A stretch of 64,000 nt of DNA from Enterobacter sp. SA187. GTDB taxonomy: Bacteria > Pseudomonadota > Gammaproteobacteria > Enterobacterales > Enterobacteriaceae. A program made the translations under genes and the position numbers. The DNA lies in contig NZ_CP019113.1 of assembly GCF_001888805.2 (NCBI RefSeq), positions 1,736,001-1,800,000 on the forward strand, read 5' to 3'. Positions within the stretch are counted from its first letter, which is position 1; each line of letters begins with the position of its first letter. The notes beneath the pieces are model-generated. The model searched no databases. It saw only the letters and a list, made by a program, of their open reading frames with translations, and had not been told where the DNA came from. This document shows positions 44,124 through 52,061 of this stretch, one piece after another.

Positions 44124-44552
44124 TCAGGAAATAATGTTCAGCGTAACGTCGATGTTGCCGCGCGTTGCGTTGGAGTAAGGGCAAACGATGTGTGCTGCAT
44201 CTACCAGTTTTTTCGCTTCGCTGGCATCCATACCCGGCAGGTGGATGTTCAGTTTGGCTTCGATACCAAAACCGGTCGGCAGCGGCCCGATACCCACTTC
44301 GCCTTCAATGAACGCGTCTTTAGGCATGGTGATTTTGTCGCGTGCGCTGACAAATTTCATCGCGCCGAGGAAACAGGCAGAGTAGCCCGCTGCAAACAGC
44401 TGTTCCGGGTTAGTGGCATCACCGCCTGCGCCGCCCATCTCTTTCGGCACGCCCAGTTTCACATCAAGTACGCCGTCAGAAGAGGTTGCGCGGCCGTCAC
44501 GGCCACCGGTAGCTTTGGCAACAGCGGTATAGATCACTTTTTCGAGAGACAT
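44124..44552 (-). CDS. ohr: organic hydroperoxide resistance protein Ohr
   Basis: 142 residues. Two redox Cys in GYSACFLGAM (~60) and HIVCPYSNATRGN (~124), with the conserved Arg near residue 18, the Ohr form of the OsmC fold. Reduces fatty-acid and organic hydroperoxides using lipoylated proteins. Lies just downstream of ohrR with a palindromic operator between, and replaces nothing known at this place in E. coli, where dnaT is next to yjjB. Confidence 0.95.
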   Translation of the reverse strand: MSLEKVIYTAVAKATGGRDGRATSSDGVLDVKLGVPKEMGGAGGDATNPEQLFAAGYSACFLGAMKFVSARDKITMPKDAFIEGEVGIGPLPTGFGIEAKLNIHLPGMDASEAKKLVDAAHIVCPYSNATRGNIDVTLNIIS

Positions 44553-44570
44553 AATGTGTTCCTTTTGTAT

Positions 44571-44592
44571 GCTATAAAATAGCGTGCTATTT
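44571..44592. promoter_or_regulatory. OhrR operator before ohr
   Basis: Overlapping inverted repeats GCTAT-AAA-ATAGC (44571-44583) and AAATAGC-GT-GCTATTT (44577-44592), 19-40 bp before ohr. MarR-type OhrR binds such AT-rich palindromes. Confidence 0.75.
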
Positions 44593-44623
44593 ATCTGCGA
44601 GCATAATCACTCTGAATGAGTCA

Positions 44624-45076
44624 TTATGCGCGGTGTAAGTTTTCGCGTAACTTTTCCAGCTCCAGCTTGAGCGACGTCAGCGTGGCGGTATCGCAGGCGG
44701 CGGCGCAGCCTACCTGTTCAGGAATATCCCGCGCCTGTTCCTGCAACGCCCGGCCGCTGTCGCTCAGCGTGACCACCACCTGCCGCTCATCCTGGCGGGA
44801 GCGCTGACGGCTAATCAGCCCGGCGCTCTCCAGACGCTTAAGCAGCGGCGTCAGCGTGGCGGAATCCAGAAACAGGCGCTCGCCTATCTCCGATACCGTA
44901 ACATCATCCCGTTCCCATAACACCAGCATCACCAGATACTGCGGGTAGGTCAGCTGCAAGGGCGCCAGCAGTTGCCGGTACACTTTGTTGAGCGCCAGAT
45001 TCGCAGAATAGAGCGCAAAACAGAGCTGGTTATCAAGTTCCAGTACGCGGCTGGATGGAGCGGTCTTCGTCTTCAT
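44624..45076 (-). CDS. ohrR: MarR-family organic hydroperoxide sensor OhrR
   Basis: 150 residues. The reactive Cys is in LDNQLCFALYSA (residue 19); wHTH VSEIGERLFLDSATLTPLLK with RLESAGLISRQRSRQDERQV. Organic peroxide oxidises the Cys and releases repression of ohr. Upstream of ohr on the same strand. Confidence 0.93.
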   Translation of the reverse strand: MKTKTAPSSRVLELDNQLCFALYSANLALNKVYRQLLAPLQLTYPQYLVMLVLWERDDVTVSEIGERLFLDSATLTPLLKRLESAGLISRQRSRQDERQVVVTLSDSGRALQEQARDIPEQVGCAAACDTATLTSLKLELEKLRENLHRA

Positions 45077-45130
45077 GAGATGAATATAGATAGTGCACGA
45101 TTTAATTGCAAGTTATTTGTTTGCGACATG

Positions 45131-45772
45131 TCAGGGGCACAGATAACGCAGCACCACCTGCACCGCCATCGCGCGATAATGCGCTTCCTGGGCGGCGCTG
45201 TCGGCCCCGTCTTCAAACAGCAGGGTGAAGGTATAACTGTTGGCCACGAAGTGAAAACTGAAGCTGCTCATCAGGCGGTGGACGTCGCGTGCAGTGACCG
45301 TTTTATTAAAGAGCTGTTTGCGCTGCCCGCGCTGCAAAATATCTTCCAGCAGATCCAGCGCGCTGCGGTTTACCGTGCGCAGCACCGCAGACTCTTGCAT
45401 GAAGCGCCCCCGCTGCATGTTTTCCATGCAGATGATGCGAATAAAATCCGGATGGGCGGCATGATAATCAAAGGTGCTTTCAACAAGCTGTACCATCGCT
45501 TCCACCGGCGGCATACCGGCAAGGTTCAGCCGTTTTTCACTGGCGCGAATTTCCGTATAGACGTGTTCAAGCACGCGTAAGTACAGGTTTTCTTTGGTTT
45601 TGAAGTGATAGACCACCATGCGTTTGGTGGTGCCCGCTTTTTCCGCGATCTGCTCCATGCGCGCGCCGTTTAGCCCGTATTCCGCAAACAGCGTAATGGC
45701 GCTGTGAAAGATTTTATCTTTCAGACTGGCTTCGTCACTTTTCTCTGAGGGATTACTGCCATGGTGCTCCAC
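45131..45772 (-). CDS. TetR-family regulator
   Basis: 213 residues from GTG 45772, which has AAGGAG at a proper 5-nt distance; a GTG two codons earlier overlaps that site. HTH: KIFHSAITLFAEYGLNGARM, then EQIAEKAGTTKRMVVYHFKT. The C-terminal domain resembles that of the RutR/NicS-like group (FIRIICMENMQRGRFM). No divergent target is obvious; yjjB lies downstream beyond a short gap and ohrR beyond the other end. Ligand unknown. Confidence 0.85.
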   Translation of the reverse strand: MEHHGSNPSEKSDEASLKDKIFHSAITLFAEYGLNGARMEQIAEKAGTTKRMVVYHFKTKENLYLRVLEHVYTEIRASEKRLNLAGMPPVEAMVQLVESTFDYHAAHPDFIRIICMENMQRGRFMQESAVLRTVNRSALDLLEDILQRGQRKQLFNKTVTARDVHRLMSSFSFHFVANSYTFTLLFEDGADSAAQEAHYRAMAVQVVLRYLCP

Positions 45773-45837
45773 GCTCACTCCTTATAGGCCAAAACGCAAA
45801 GGGGGATTATCACCACGGCAGCGGCAGAAAACAAATT

Positions 45838-46311
45838 TCAAACGCGCGGGCGCTTGCGGTAGATCCACAGCCCGGGCACCGACAGGCCAATCGACAGGGC
45901 GGCTACGATGGAAGTGGCCTTGAGGAAATTGGTCAGCAGCAGGATCATCAGATCCTCGCTGTAGCCCAGATGGCCAATTTTTACCGCTGAGATCATCGCG
46001 GTATAGGCCGAAATGCCCGGAAACATCGGGATCACCGCCGCCACGGTAAAGACTTTCGGGTGCGCCAGATACCAGCGCGACCAGCGGATGCCAATGGCCC
46101 CAACCAACATCGACGCCATAAAGGTGGACCATTCGATATTGAAGCCCGCGGTGACCATGGTCATGCGCGACCCGTGACCAATCGCCCCCAGTAGCGCGCA
46201 CCAGGGCAGGGCGCGGTGCGGAACGTTGAACACCATGGCAAAACCGACGGCGGGAATGGCCGACAGCGCCATGTCCTGCATCAGCGCCAGCAGAAAATCG
46301 ATTATGCCCAT
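45838..46311 (-). CDS. yjjB: ThrE-like exporter subunit YjjB
   Basis: 157 residues from ATG 46311, the E. coli length. Four to five membrane helices; IGHGSRMTMVTAGFNIEWST and VAAVIPMFPGISAYTAMISA are the ThrE2 (DUF3815) signatures. With YjjP it forms a split threonine/serine exporter-family carrier, in E. coli linked to succinate export. Overlaps the yjjP stop. Confidence 0.93.
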   Translation of the reverse strand: MGIIDFLLALMQDMALSAIPAVGFAMVFNVPHRALPWCALLGAIGHGSRMTMVTAGFNIEWSTFMASMLVGAIGIRWSRWYLAHPKVFTVAAVIPMFPGISAYTAMISAVKIGHLGYSEDLMILLLTNFLKATSIVAALSIGLSVPGLWIYRKRPRV

Positions 46312-47078
46312 CCGCGCAGCCCCCAAACTGTCATTGCCATCACCACGCCCACGCAGGTGGCGAGGGTCAGCAGGCTGGCGATCGCCCAGCGCGCCAGTCC
46401 GGTATTAATATGCCCTTTGAACATATCCGCCACGGCGTTGATCAGCGGAAAGCCCGGCACCAGCAACAACACGCTGGCGGCCATTGATACCGTTGAGGTA
46501 AGCGCGAAAGTGGGCAGCATCAGCAATAAACCTGCGACCGTGGTCGCCACAAAAGCGGTAATGCAGAAATTGATCTGCGGATGCATATGCCGCTGCGCCA
46601 GCGTCAGGCGGACGTACATGGCGATGCTGCTGGCGAAGAACGTCACCACCGCGCCGTCCCATCCGCCTTTATTAAGTCTGCAAAAGCAGGCGCAGGAGAG
46701 GCCGACCATCAGCACCATCAGCCAGCGCGGATAACGCAGCGGCTTGACGTGATTGAAGCGCTTTTCAACGTCCCGATAATCGAGCAGTTTATGCTCGGCC
46801 ATGATGACAATATGCTGTACCTCGGTCACCACATGCATGTTGATCCCGCGATCGCTGTTCTTGCGCGTCGAGGTGAGACATTCACCGTCTTTAATTGTCG
46901 TCAGCACGATAGCATTGGCTGAAATCGAACTTTCTACGCTGTCCATCCCCAGCGCCAGCCCAAGCCGCGTGGATAATTCTTCTACCAGCGCGCTTTCGGC
47001 ACCGTGCTGTAATAGAAAAAGACCGCACTGAATACATAATCGCGTGATGGTCCGCTGTGACGCCTGCTCTGCTTGCAT
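46302..47078 (-). CDS. yjjP: ThrE-like exporter subunit YjjP
   Basis: 258 residues. N-terminal cytosolic DUF1212 domain (CGLFLLQHGAESALVEELST) and five membrane helices, including LLLVPGFPLINAVADMFKGH. Partner of YjjB, with which it overlaps by 10 bp. Confidence 0.93.
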   Translation of the reverse strand: MQAEQASQRTITRLCIQCGLFLLQHGAESALVEELSTRLGLALGMDSVESSISANAIVLTTIKDGECLTSTRKNSDRGINMHVVTEVQHIVIMAEHKLLDYRDVEKRFNHVKPLRYPRWLMVLMVGLSCACFCRLNKGGWDGAVVTFFASSIAMYVRLTLAQRHMHPQINFCITAFVATTVAGLLLMLPTFALTSTVSMAASVLLLVPGFPLINAVADMFKGHINTGLARWAIASLLTLATCVGVVMAMTVWGLRGWA

Positions 47079-47541
47079 GTCGTGCCCTGGTAGTCAACGC
47101 CAAAACGCCTGAAGGCCAGGCGGAAAATCTATTTTTAGCACGAAGCGTCCATGGCCCGGTCAGGGGGCAGATCAATATTTATTCATTATCTTTGAGAATT
47201 CTTATCTTTTACCGGATGCAGTGCGGACGGGGCCTGACGGCTACTCCTGACCGTTTTTATATTCACTAAATGAATAATTTAATTTTTACTTAATTTTTTT
47301 TGTATTTTTTAACCATCACCCTGGTTATTTATTTTTCACAATTTATGCGATATTAGCGCGGTGAGAGCAGGATGTAATAATCTCATGGTTAATCTCTCCA
47401 GAAGGAACAGACGTGCCAGGTGGCACGCTACGGTTAGTATCCAGGGAAAAGTGTCAGAAAAGTTAAGGATGAAATCAGCGCTTATTAAAAGCGTATGTTT
47501 TCTCCTGAGTTTCTGTACTTAAAAAAGGAGACGGATAAATT
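47079..47541. promoter_or_regulatory. AT-rich divergent region between yjjP and yjjQ
   Basis: 463 bp without a gene. The 47270-47345 stretch is almost only A and T, in keeping with the H-NS silencing known for E. coli yjjQ-bglJ. An AAGGAG site stands 13 nt before the yjjQ ATG. A short REP-like GCCTGAAGGCCAGGC stem lies near 47108. Confidence 0.6.
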
Positions 47542-48276
47542 ATGGTTACAGGAAGTTGTAAGTTCGGAATCGTTATTAGTAAAGCACCTATCATACAAAA
47601 TGGCCTTGGCAATATTATTGCCCACCATTTTCCCGAATATGAACTCTCGTATTGCCGCGCATTAGAAGAGCTTACGTTACTGCAATTGCGGCGCGCAGAT
47701 TTAGTGGTTGCCGATTTGTCAGGGGACATTCGTCATCCAAAAAATCTCTGCGAACAGTACTACAAGTTATTGACTCAGTATCTTGATATTCACTGGATTT
47801 TTATTGTCCCGCGTCCGTTATACCCGCTGGCGGTAGAAATGCTGCTGCGCCCGGAAAGTACCTTACTGTCTCAGGTTGATCCCATTGAGGTCGTGGTGAA
47901 CGCCATTCGCGCAGGCAGCATCAGCGCCGAACGGATCAGCCAAAGCCTGCTGTCCCCGGAGCCAGGTGAATTTGACGAAGAAGAGGAAAAATCAGCACTG
48001 CTGACGCTGTCTGAACGCCGGGTATTACGGCTTATCGGAAAAGGTTGGGGCATTAATCAGGTCGCCATGTTGCTCAAGAAGAGTAATAAGACCGTGAGTG
48101 CGCAAAAGAATAGCGCCATGCGCCGCCTTTCACTGCGCAGCAATGCTGAAATGTACGCATGGATTAACAGTGCACAGGGAATGAGAGAGCTGAATCTGGC
48201 TTCAGCCTACGGAGAGCAAACGGAATGGAAAAGAAATGTGCAAAGCGGCATGTTGCTGTCATCGAAAGTTGTGTAA
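47542..48276 (+). CDS. yjjQ: LuxR-type regulator YjjQ
   Basis: 244 residues. C-terminal HTH: LTLSERRVLRLIGKGWGINQ, then VAMLLKKSNKTVSAQKNSAM and RRLSLRSNAEMYAW. N-terminal receiver-like fold (GIVISKAPIIQNGLGNIIAH; LVVADLSG) has no full phosphorylation site. In E. coli YjjQ represses flagellar and capsule genes and is silenced by H-NS. The next gene starts 52 bp before its stop. Confidence 0.93.
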   Translation: MVTGSCKFGIVISKAPIIQNGLGNIIAHHFPEYELSYCRALEELTLLQLRRADLVVADLSGDIRHPKNLCEQYYKLLTQYLDIHWIFIVPRPLYPLAVEMLLRPESTLLSQVDPIEVVVNAIRAGSISAERISQSLLSPEPGEFDEEEEKSALLTLSERRVLRLIGKGWGINQVAMLLKKSNKTVSAQKNSAMRRLSLRSNAEMYAWINSAQGMRELNLASAYGEQTEWKRNVQSGMLLSSKVV

Positions 48277-48902
48277 TGAGTGAGATCGGGCTGTCACATC
48301 TTTTCAGCACCTCAGCCTTGAGTATGTATAAGCTCCATTTTTTTAAAGATTACCCATCGTTTGAAGCGGCCGCGCTGAAGATGCCTTTTTTTTCTGTCAT
48401 ATTTTCACTTTCCGGACTGCGGGCAGAGCGTATTGACTGCCTGAAGAGTCTGCTAAAACTTGCAAAGGGGTATCCGTCCGCTCAGCGAATTGTGCTGGCG
48501 CAGGACGATACCGAAGTGCGTCTGATGAGTTTGCTTTCCCCTTCCAGTCTGCATGGCATCATCAGCAAAACGCTGGCGATTGGGCTGTTACAGGAGCAGC
48601 TTTCGATACTGCTCAACAATACGCATCGGCTTAATCAAAACGTGATAAACGACTGGTACGTCAGCAAAAATAATGGGCTGAGTCCGACGGAGCGCGCGAT
48701 CCTGCACTACATGACCTATGGGTATTCGATGCCGGAGATCGCGCACTATTTGTCGCGTAATATTAAAACCGTGCGCGCGCACAAGTTTAACGCCATGACC
48801 AAGCTGGGCGTGCATTCGGATGCGGGACTGCTGGACGCGGCGGATATTCTGATGCACATCTCGATTGACCGAAAACCGCCTGCGGTCCATATGGTTGCGT
48901 GA
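48225..48902 (+). CDS. bglJ: LuxR-type regulator BglJ
   Basis: 225 residues, E. coli length. HTH: LSPTERAILHYMTYGYSMPE, then IAHYLSRNIKTVRAHKFNAM. In E. coli BglJ pairs with RcsB to activate bgl and other loci. Overlap of 52 bp with yjjQ ensures co-expression. The N-terminal half is less like E. coli than the HTH. Confidence 0.92.
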   Translation: MEKKCAKRHVAVIESCVMSEIGLSHLFSTSALSMYKLHFFKDYPSFEAAALKMPFFSVIFSLSGLRAERIDCLKSLLKLAKGYPSAQRIVLAQDDTEVRLMSLLSPSSLHGIISKTLAIGLLQEQLSILLNNTHRLNQNVINDWYVSKNNGLSPTERAILHYMTYGYSMPEIAHYLSRNIKTVRAHKFNAMTKLGVHSDAGLLDAADILMHISIDRKPPAVHMVA

Positions 48903-48924
48903 ATTTTGCTATCAATCTGCACAG

Positions 48925-48950
48925 CTGCGCCAGACGAGACTCTGGCGCAG
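48925..48950. terminator. terminator after bglJ
   Basis: CTGCGCCAGA-CGAGAC-TCTGGCGCAG, perfect 10-bp stem, followed by TCTTTTATT; serves both converging genes. Confidence 0.88.
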
Positions 48951-48954
48951 TCTT

Positions 48955-49413
48955 TTATTCACAGACATCCACCCAGGTGGCAGACGTAAGTTGCGCCATG
49001 CGCGACGGTGAAATACGCACGGCGCTGTGGGTAGCGCCTGCGGCAGGCAGCACTTCCTGATACTGCTTAAGGGATACATCGCAGTAGACAGCCAGCGGGT
49101 TCTCCAGCCCGAAAGGGCAGACGCCGCCAACCGGATGCCCGGTGGTGAGCACCACTTCATCGCTGCTCAGCATGCGCGCTTTCGCGCCAAAGGTGGATTT
49201 CAGCTTTTTGTTATCCAGCCTGGCGTCGCCTTTCGCCACGATCAGGATCACTTCATCTTTTACTTTCAACGACAGCGTTTTGGCAATTTGTCCGGGTTCA
49301 ACATTGTGCGCCGCTGCGGCCAGTGCCACTGTTGCAGTACTCTGACTTAGTTCAATAATTTCAATATCGGGGGCCTGGCTTGCAAAAAACTCCCGCACAG
49401 AATGCAGACTCAT
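48955..49413 (-). CDS. YbaK/EbsC-type aminoacyl-tRNA deacylase
   Basis: 152 residues. Shows the YbaK fold pattern: AKTLSLKVKDEVILIVAKGD, the catalytic-type Lys in DNKKLK, the GHPVGGVCPFG loop and a SPSRMAQLTSATWVDVC end. Such proteins remove wrongly attached amino acids (often from tRNA-Pro). Which tRNA it edits cannot be told. Not at this place in E. coli K-12, where fhuF follows bglJ. Confidence 0.85.
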   Translation of the reverse strand: MSLHSVREFFASQAPDIEIIELSQSTATVALAAAAHNVEPGQIAKTLSLKVKDEVILIVAKGDARLDNKKLKSTFGAKARMLSSDEVVLTTGHPVGGVCPFGLENPLAVYCDVSLKQYQEVLPAAGATHSAVRISPSRMAQLTSATWVDVCE

Positions 49414-49527
49414 TGTTATCTCCTGGGAACGACTGGCAGTAATCTGGCATAAGCCTTCGTGTGCTGTAAATATTAATTAATCACAAACGGATCTGCCGGA
49501 TTTCTCGATCCTCTTCACAATCACGGA

Positions 49528-49548
49528 AACCGGTTACAGTAACCGGTT
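49528..49548. promoter_or_regulatory. perfect palindrome, probable LacI/GalR-type operator
   Basis: AACCGGTTAC-A-GTAACCGGTT, 21 bp, perfect 10-bp arms. It lies 68 bp before the EIIB-like remnant and is of the CG-centred type bound by LacI-family sugar repressors. No such repressor gene is in the window. Confidence 0.75.
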
Positions 49549-49615
49549 GCAGTGTCCGTGGCGGAGATTAATACTCGTTTTACCCTTCCTCTGTCTCAGA
49601 TAAAAAGAGCCGTCT

Positions 49616-49735
49616 ATGAAACGTATCCTACTGAGCTTTAATGCTGGTCCTGAGCCCGGCATGGTTGTAAACCCGCATAATGGATTGCCGCACAGCTCGC
49701 TGTTTACCGCTGCTGCGTTTAACTTGTTCGCCTGA
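49616..49735 (+). pseudogene. possible remnant of a PTS EIIB (cellobiose-type) gene
   Basis: 39 codons after an AAGAG site. The start MKRILLSFNAGPEPGMVV mirrors the EIIB-cellobiose start (MKRILLxCxAGMSTSxxV) but the phosphorylated Cys position is Phe and the frame stops after 39 codons, 14 bp before the EIIC gene. Family resemblance covers only ~18 residues. It could instead be a leader peptide. Confidence 0.45.
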
Positions 49736-49748
49736 CAGGAGAGCTGCT

Positions 49749-51092
49749 ATGTCTGATAACCATGCTGCGTTTAATCTGATTTTCCGCTTCGTTGAAAATT
49801 ACGTCAGCCCGATTGCCGGGCGAATTTCTTCCCAGCGTCATGTGATGGCGATCCGTGATGGCTTTATTTCCGCCATGCCCTTTATGATCGTCGGCTCGTT
49901 TTTACTGGTCTTTGCCTATCCGCCGTTTTCACCGGATACCACATTAGGCTTTGCCCGCGCCTGGCTGGATATGGCCAAACAGTTCGAAGGGCAGATCCTG
50001 ACGCCCTTTGATATGACCATGGGCATCATGTCGATCTACATCTGTGCGGCAATCGCCTATAACCTCGGCAAGCACTACGTGAAATCGCATCAGCTTGATC
50101 CCTTCATGTGCGCCATGCTGTCGCTGATGGCATTCCTGCTGGTAGCCGCCCCGAAAACCAAAGGCGCGATGCCGGTAGACAGTCTGGGAGGCACCGGCAT
50201 CTTTACGGCGATCCTCGTCGCCATCTATTGCGTGGAGATGATGCGTTTTCTGAAGGCGCATAACATTGGTATCCGCCTGCCGGATCAGGTGCCGCCGATG
50301 ATCAAAAACTCATTCGACCTGCTGATCCCGGTGCTGGTGGTGGTGGTAACGCTGTACCCGCTGAGCCTGTTTATCCAGTCGCAATTCGATATGTTGATCC
50401 CGCAGGCCATCATGTCGCTGTTTAAACCCCTGGTCTCGGCGGCGGATTCACTGCCGGCTATTCTGCTGGCGGTGCTGATTGGGCATCTGCTGTGGTTTGC
50501 CGGGATCCATGGCGCGGCTATCGTCTCCGGAATGCTGCAAATGTTCTGGCTGACTAACCTTGGCATGAACCAGAGCGCGCTGGCGCAGGGCGCGCCCTTG
50601 CCGCATATCTTTATGGAAGCTTTCTGGACCTTCTTTATTGTGATCGGCGGCTCCGGGGCCACCATGGGGCTGGTGCTGTGCTATTTGCGCAGCCGTTCAG
50701 TGCACCTGCGTTCGATAGGTAAACTGAGCGTGGTGCCGAGCTTCTTTAACATTAACGAGCCGGTGATCTTCGGCACGCCTATCGTCATGAACCCGGTATT
50801 CTTCATTCCGTTCCTGCTTGCGCCTATGGTGAATGCGGTGATCGCCTGGGCCGCCATGAAAATGGATCTGATTGGCCGGGTGATTTCCGTGGTGCCCTGG
50901 ACTGCGCCTGCGCCAATCGGTGCGGCATGGGGGCTGGGCTGGGATTTCCGTGCGGCGATCCTCGTGGTAGTGCTGGCCGTGGTGTCCGCCATCATCTATT
51001 ACCCGTTCTTTAAAGTGTATGAGAAGCAGTTGCTGGCGCAGGAAGCCGAAGAGGCATTGCGTGCAGAGGAAGAGCGTCAACAGGTGGCGTAA
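49749..51092 (+). CDS. PTS EIIC transporter, lactose/cellobiose family
   Basis: 447 residues from ATG 49749 (AGGAGAG upstream). About ten membrane helices; SQRHVMAIRDGFISAMPFMI, FFNINEPVIFGTPIVMNPVF and GIHGAAIVSGM are conserved in CelB/ChbC permeases, with the NEPV(I/V)FG sugar-binding motif intact. It takes up a beta-glucoside or chito-disaccharide with EIIA and EIIB, neither of which is intact here. Controlled probably from the palindrome at 49528. Ends with an Ala/Glu-rich tail. Confidence 0.9.
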   Translation: MSDNHAAFNLIFRFVENYVSPIAGRISSQRHVMAIRDGFISAMPFMIVGSFLLVFAYPPFSPDTTLGFARAWLDMAKQFEGQILTPFDMTMGIMSIYICAAIAYNLGKHYVKSHQLDPFMCAMLSLMAFLLVAAPKTKGAMPVDSLGGTGIFTAILVAIYCVEMMRFLKAHNIGIRLPDQVPPMIKNSFDLLIPVLVVVVTLYPLSLFIQSQFDMLIPQAIMSLFKPLVSAADSLPAILLAVLIGHLLWFAGIHGAAIVSGMLQMFWLTNLGMNQSALAQGAPLPHIFMEAFWTFFIVIGGSGATMGLVLCYLRSRSVHLRSIGKLSVVPSFFNINEPVIFGTPIVMNPVFFIPFLLAPMVNAVIAWAAMKMDLIGRVISVVPWTAPAPIGAAWGLGWDFRAAILVVVLAVVSAIIYYPFFKVYEKQLLAQEAEEALRAEEERQQVA

Positions 51093-51110
51093 AAGAGGAT
51101 GGTTTTTGCA

Positions 51111-51138
51111 GGCCGGGTAAGCGAAGCGCCACCCGGCA
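51111..51138. repeat. REP element after the EIIC gene
   Basis: GCCGGGTAAGCGAAGCGCCA..CCCGGC palindrome between convergent genes. Confidence 0.8.
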
Positions 51139-51148
51139 AGGAAATCTG

Positions 51149-51170
51149 AAGGGGCGAAAGCCCCTTTTTT
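51149..51170. terminator. terminator after the EIIC gene
   Basis: AAGGGGC-GAAA-GCCCCTT stem with GNRA-type loop and T tail, adjoining the fhuF stop. Confidence 0.88.
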
Positions 51171-51957
51171 ATTTCAGCGTGCAATCACCGCACTGCTGCA
51201 CGTCCGGCAGACGGTAGCGCTGGCAGCAGGTGCGGCGCACCAGTAACCCATCACGCAGCACCACGGTGCGCCATAACGGATTATCCTGACCATCAGAAAG
51301 CTGTTTCTCAAAGAAGCAGAACTGACGCAGCGCCGCGACGCGCTCCTCGCCGAGCAGGGGTTTCATCTCGTTGAGATACCAGTTGATCAGATAACCGGTG
51401 TTGCTCCAGATAAGCTTGCCGTTGATGTCGCCGGTCGACTCCAGCGCCTGCACCACCGGCATCATCGCCCGGACAATCAGCCGCTCAATACGTTGCTGGT
51501 CGGAAAGACGGGTGGTGACGTGATCCGCATGCACATCCATCCAGAAGCAGGCGGCACGTCCGGTTTCATGGAACTCAACGTGAAAATGTTCCGGAGAAAC
51601 ATCCGGCGCGGTTTTCTGGGTTAACAGCGCCAGCAGCAGCGGCGGCACCATCAGGCCCAGATACCACTGCGCCCATAACGACAGCAGCGGCTTATTTTCC
51701 CGCAGTTGCGTTGGCTGATTACGGTAGATGTGATCGGCATAGATAGCCTGCAACGACTGAAGCGTTGACGACTGTGACCATTCGGCCAGCGTCATGGCCT
51801 GGTGAGGATAAGCCTCATCAAGTTTTATCACATCCAGGAAGTGCGCACGGTGCGTGGCAAACGCATCACGCAGGGCATCGGCCAGCGATACCGTTTCAGG
51901 ACGAAGCGGGATACGCCAGACAGCATCTTCAGTGATCGGAGCGAAGCGATAGGCCAT
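51169..51957 (-). CDS. fhuF: ferric-siderophore reductase FhuF
   Basis: 262 residues from ATG 51957, the E. coli length (the ORF begins 3 codons earlier). The C-terminal RRTCCQRYRLPDVQQCGDCT carries the C-C-x10-C-x2-C motif for the 2Fe-2S cluster. Cytosolic, it reduces Fe(III) from hydroxamate siderophores. A Fur box lies just upstream. Confidence 0.95.
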   Translation of the reverse strand: MAYRFAPITEDAVWRIPLRPETVSLADALRDAFATHRAHFLDVIKLDEAYPHQAMTLAEWSQSSTLQSLQAIYADHIYRNQPTQLRENKPLLSLWAQWYLGLMVPPLLLALLTQKTAPDVSPEHFHVEFHETGRAACFWMDVHADHVTTRLSDQQRIERLIVRAMMPVVQALESTGDINGKLIWSNTGYLINWYLNEMKPLLGEERVAALRQFCFFEKQLSDGQDNPLWRTVVLRDGLLVRRTCCQRYRLPDVQQCGDCTLK

Positions 51958-51982
51958 AGTGCGCAACTGAAATGGAATCTAA

Positions 51983-52001
51983 ATGATAATGATTGCCAAT
52001 C
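51983..52001. promoter_or_regulatory. Fur box of fhuF
   Basis: Plus strand ATGATAATGATTGCCAATC, close to the GATAATGATAATCATTATC consensus, 26 bp before fhuF. Confidence 0.8.
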
Positions 52002-52061
52002 CTAACTATAGATAAAACCGATCGCAAGATCTTTGTCCGGAAAGTGGAGGGCGATCGCGCT

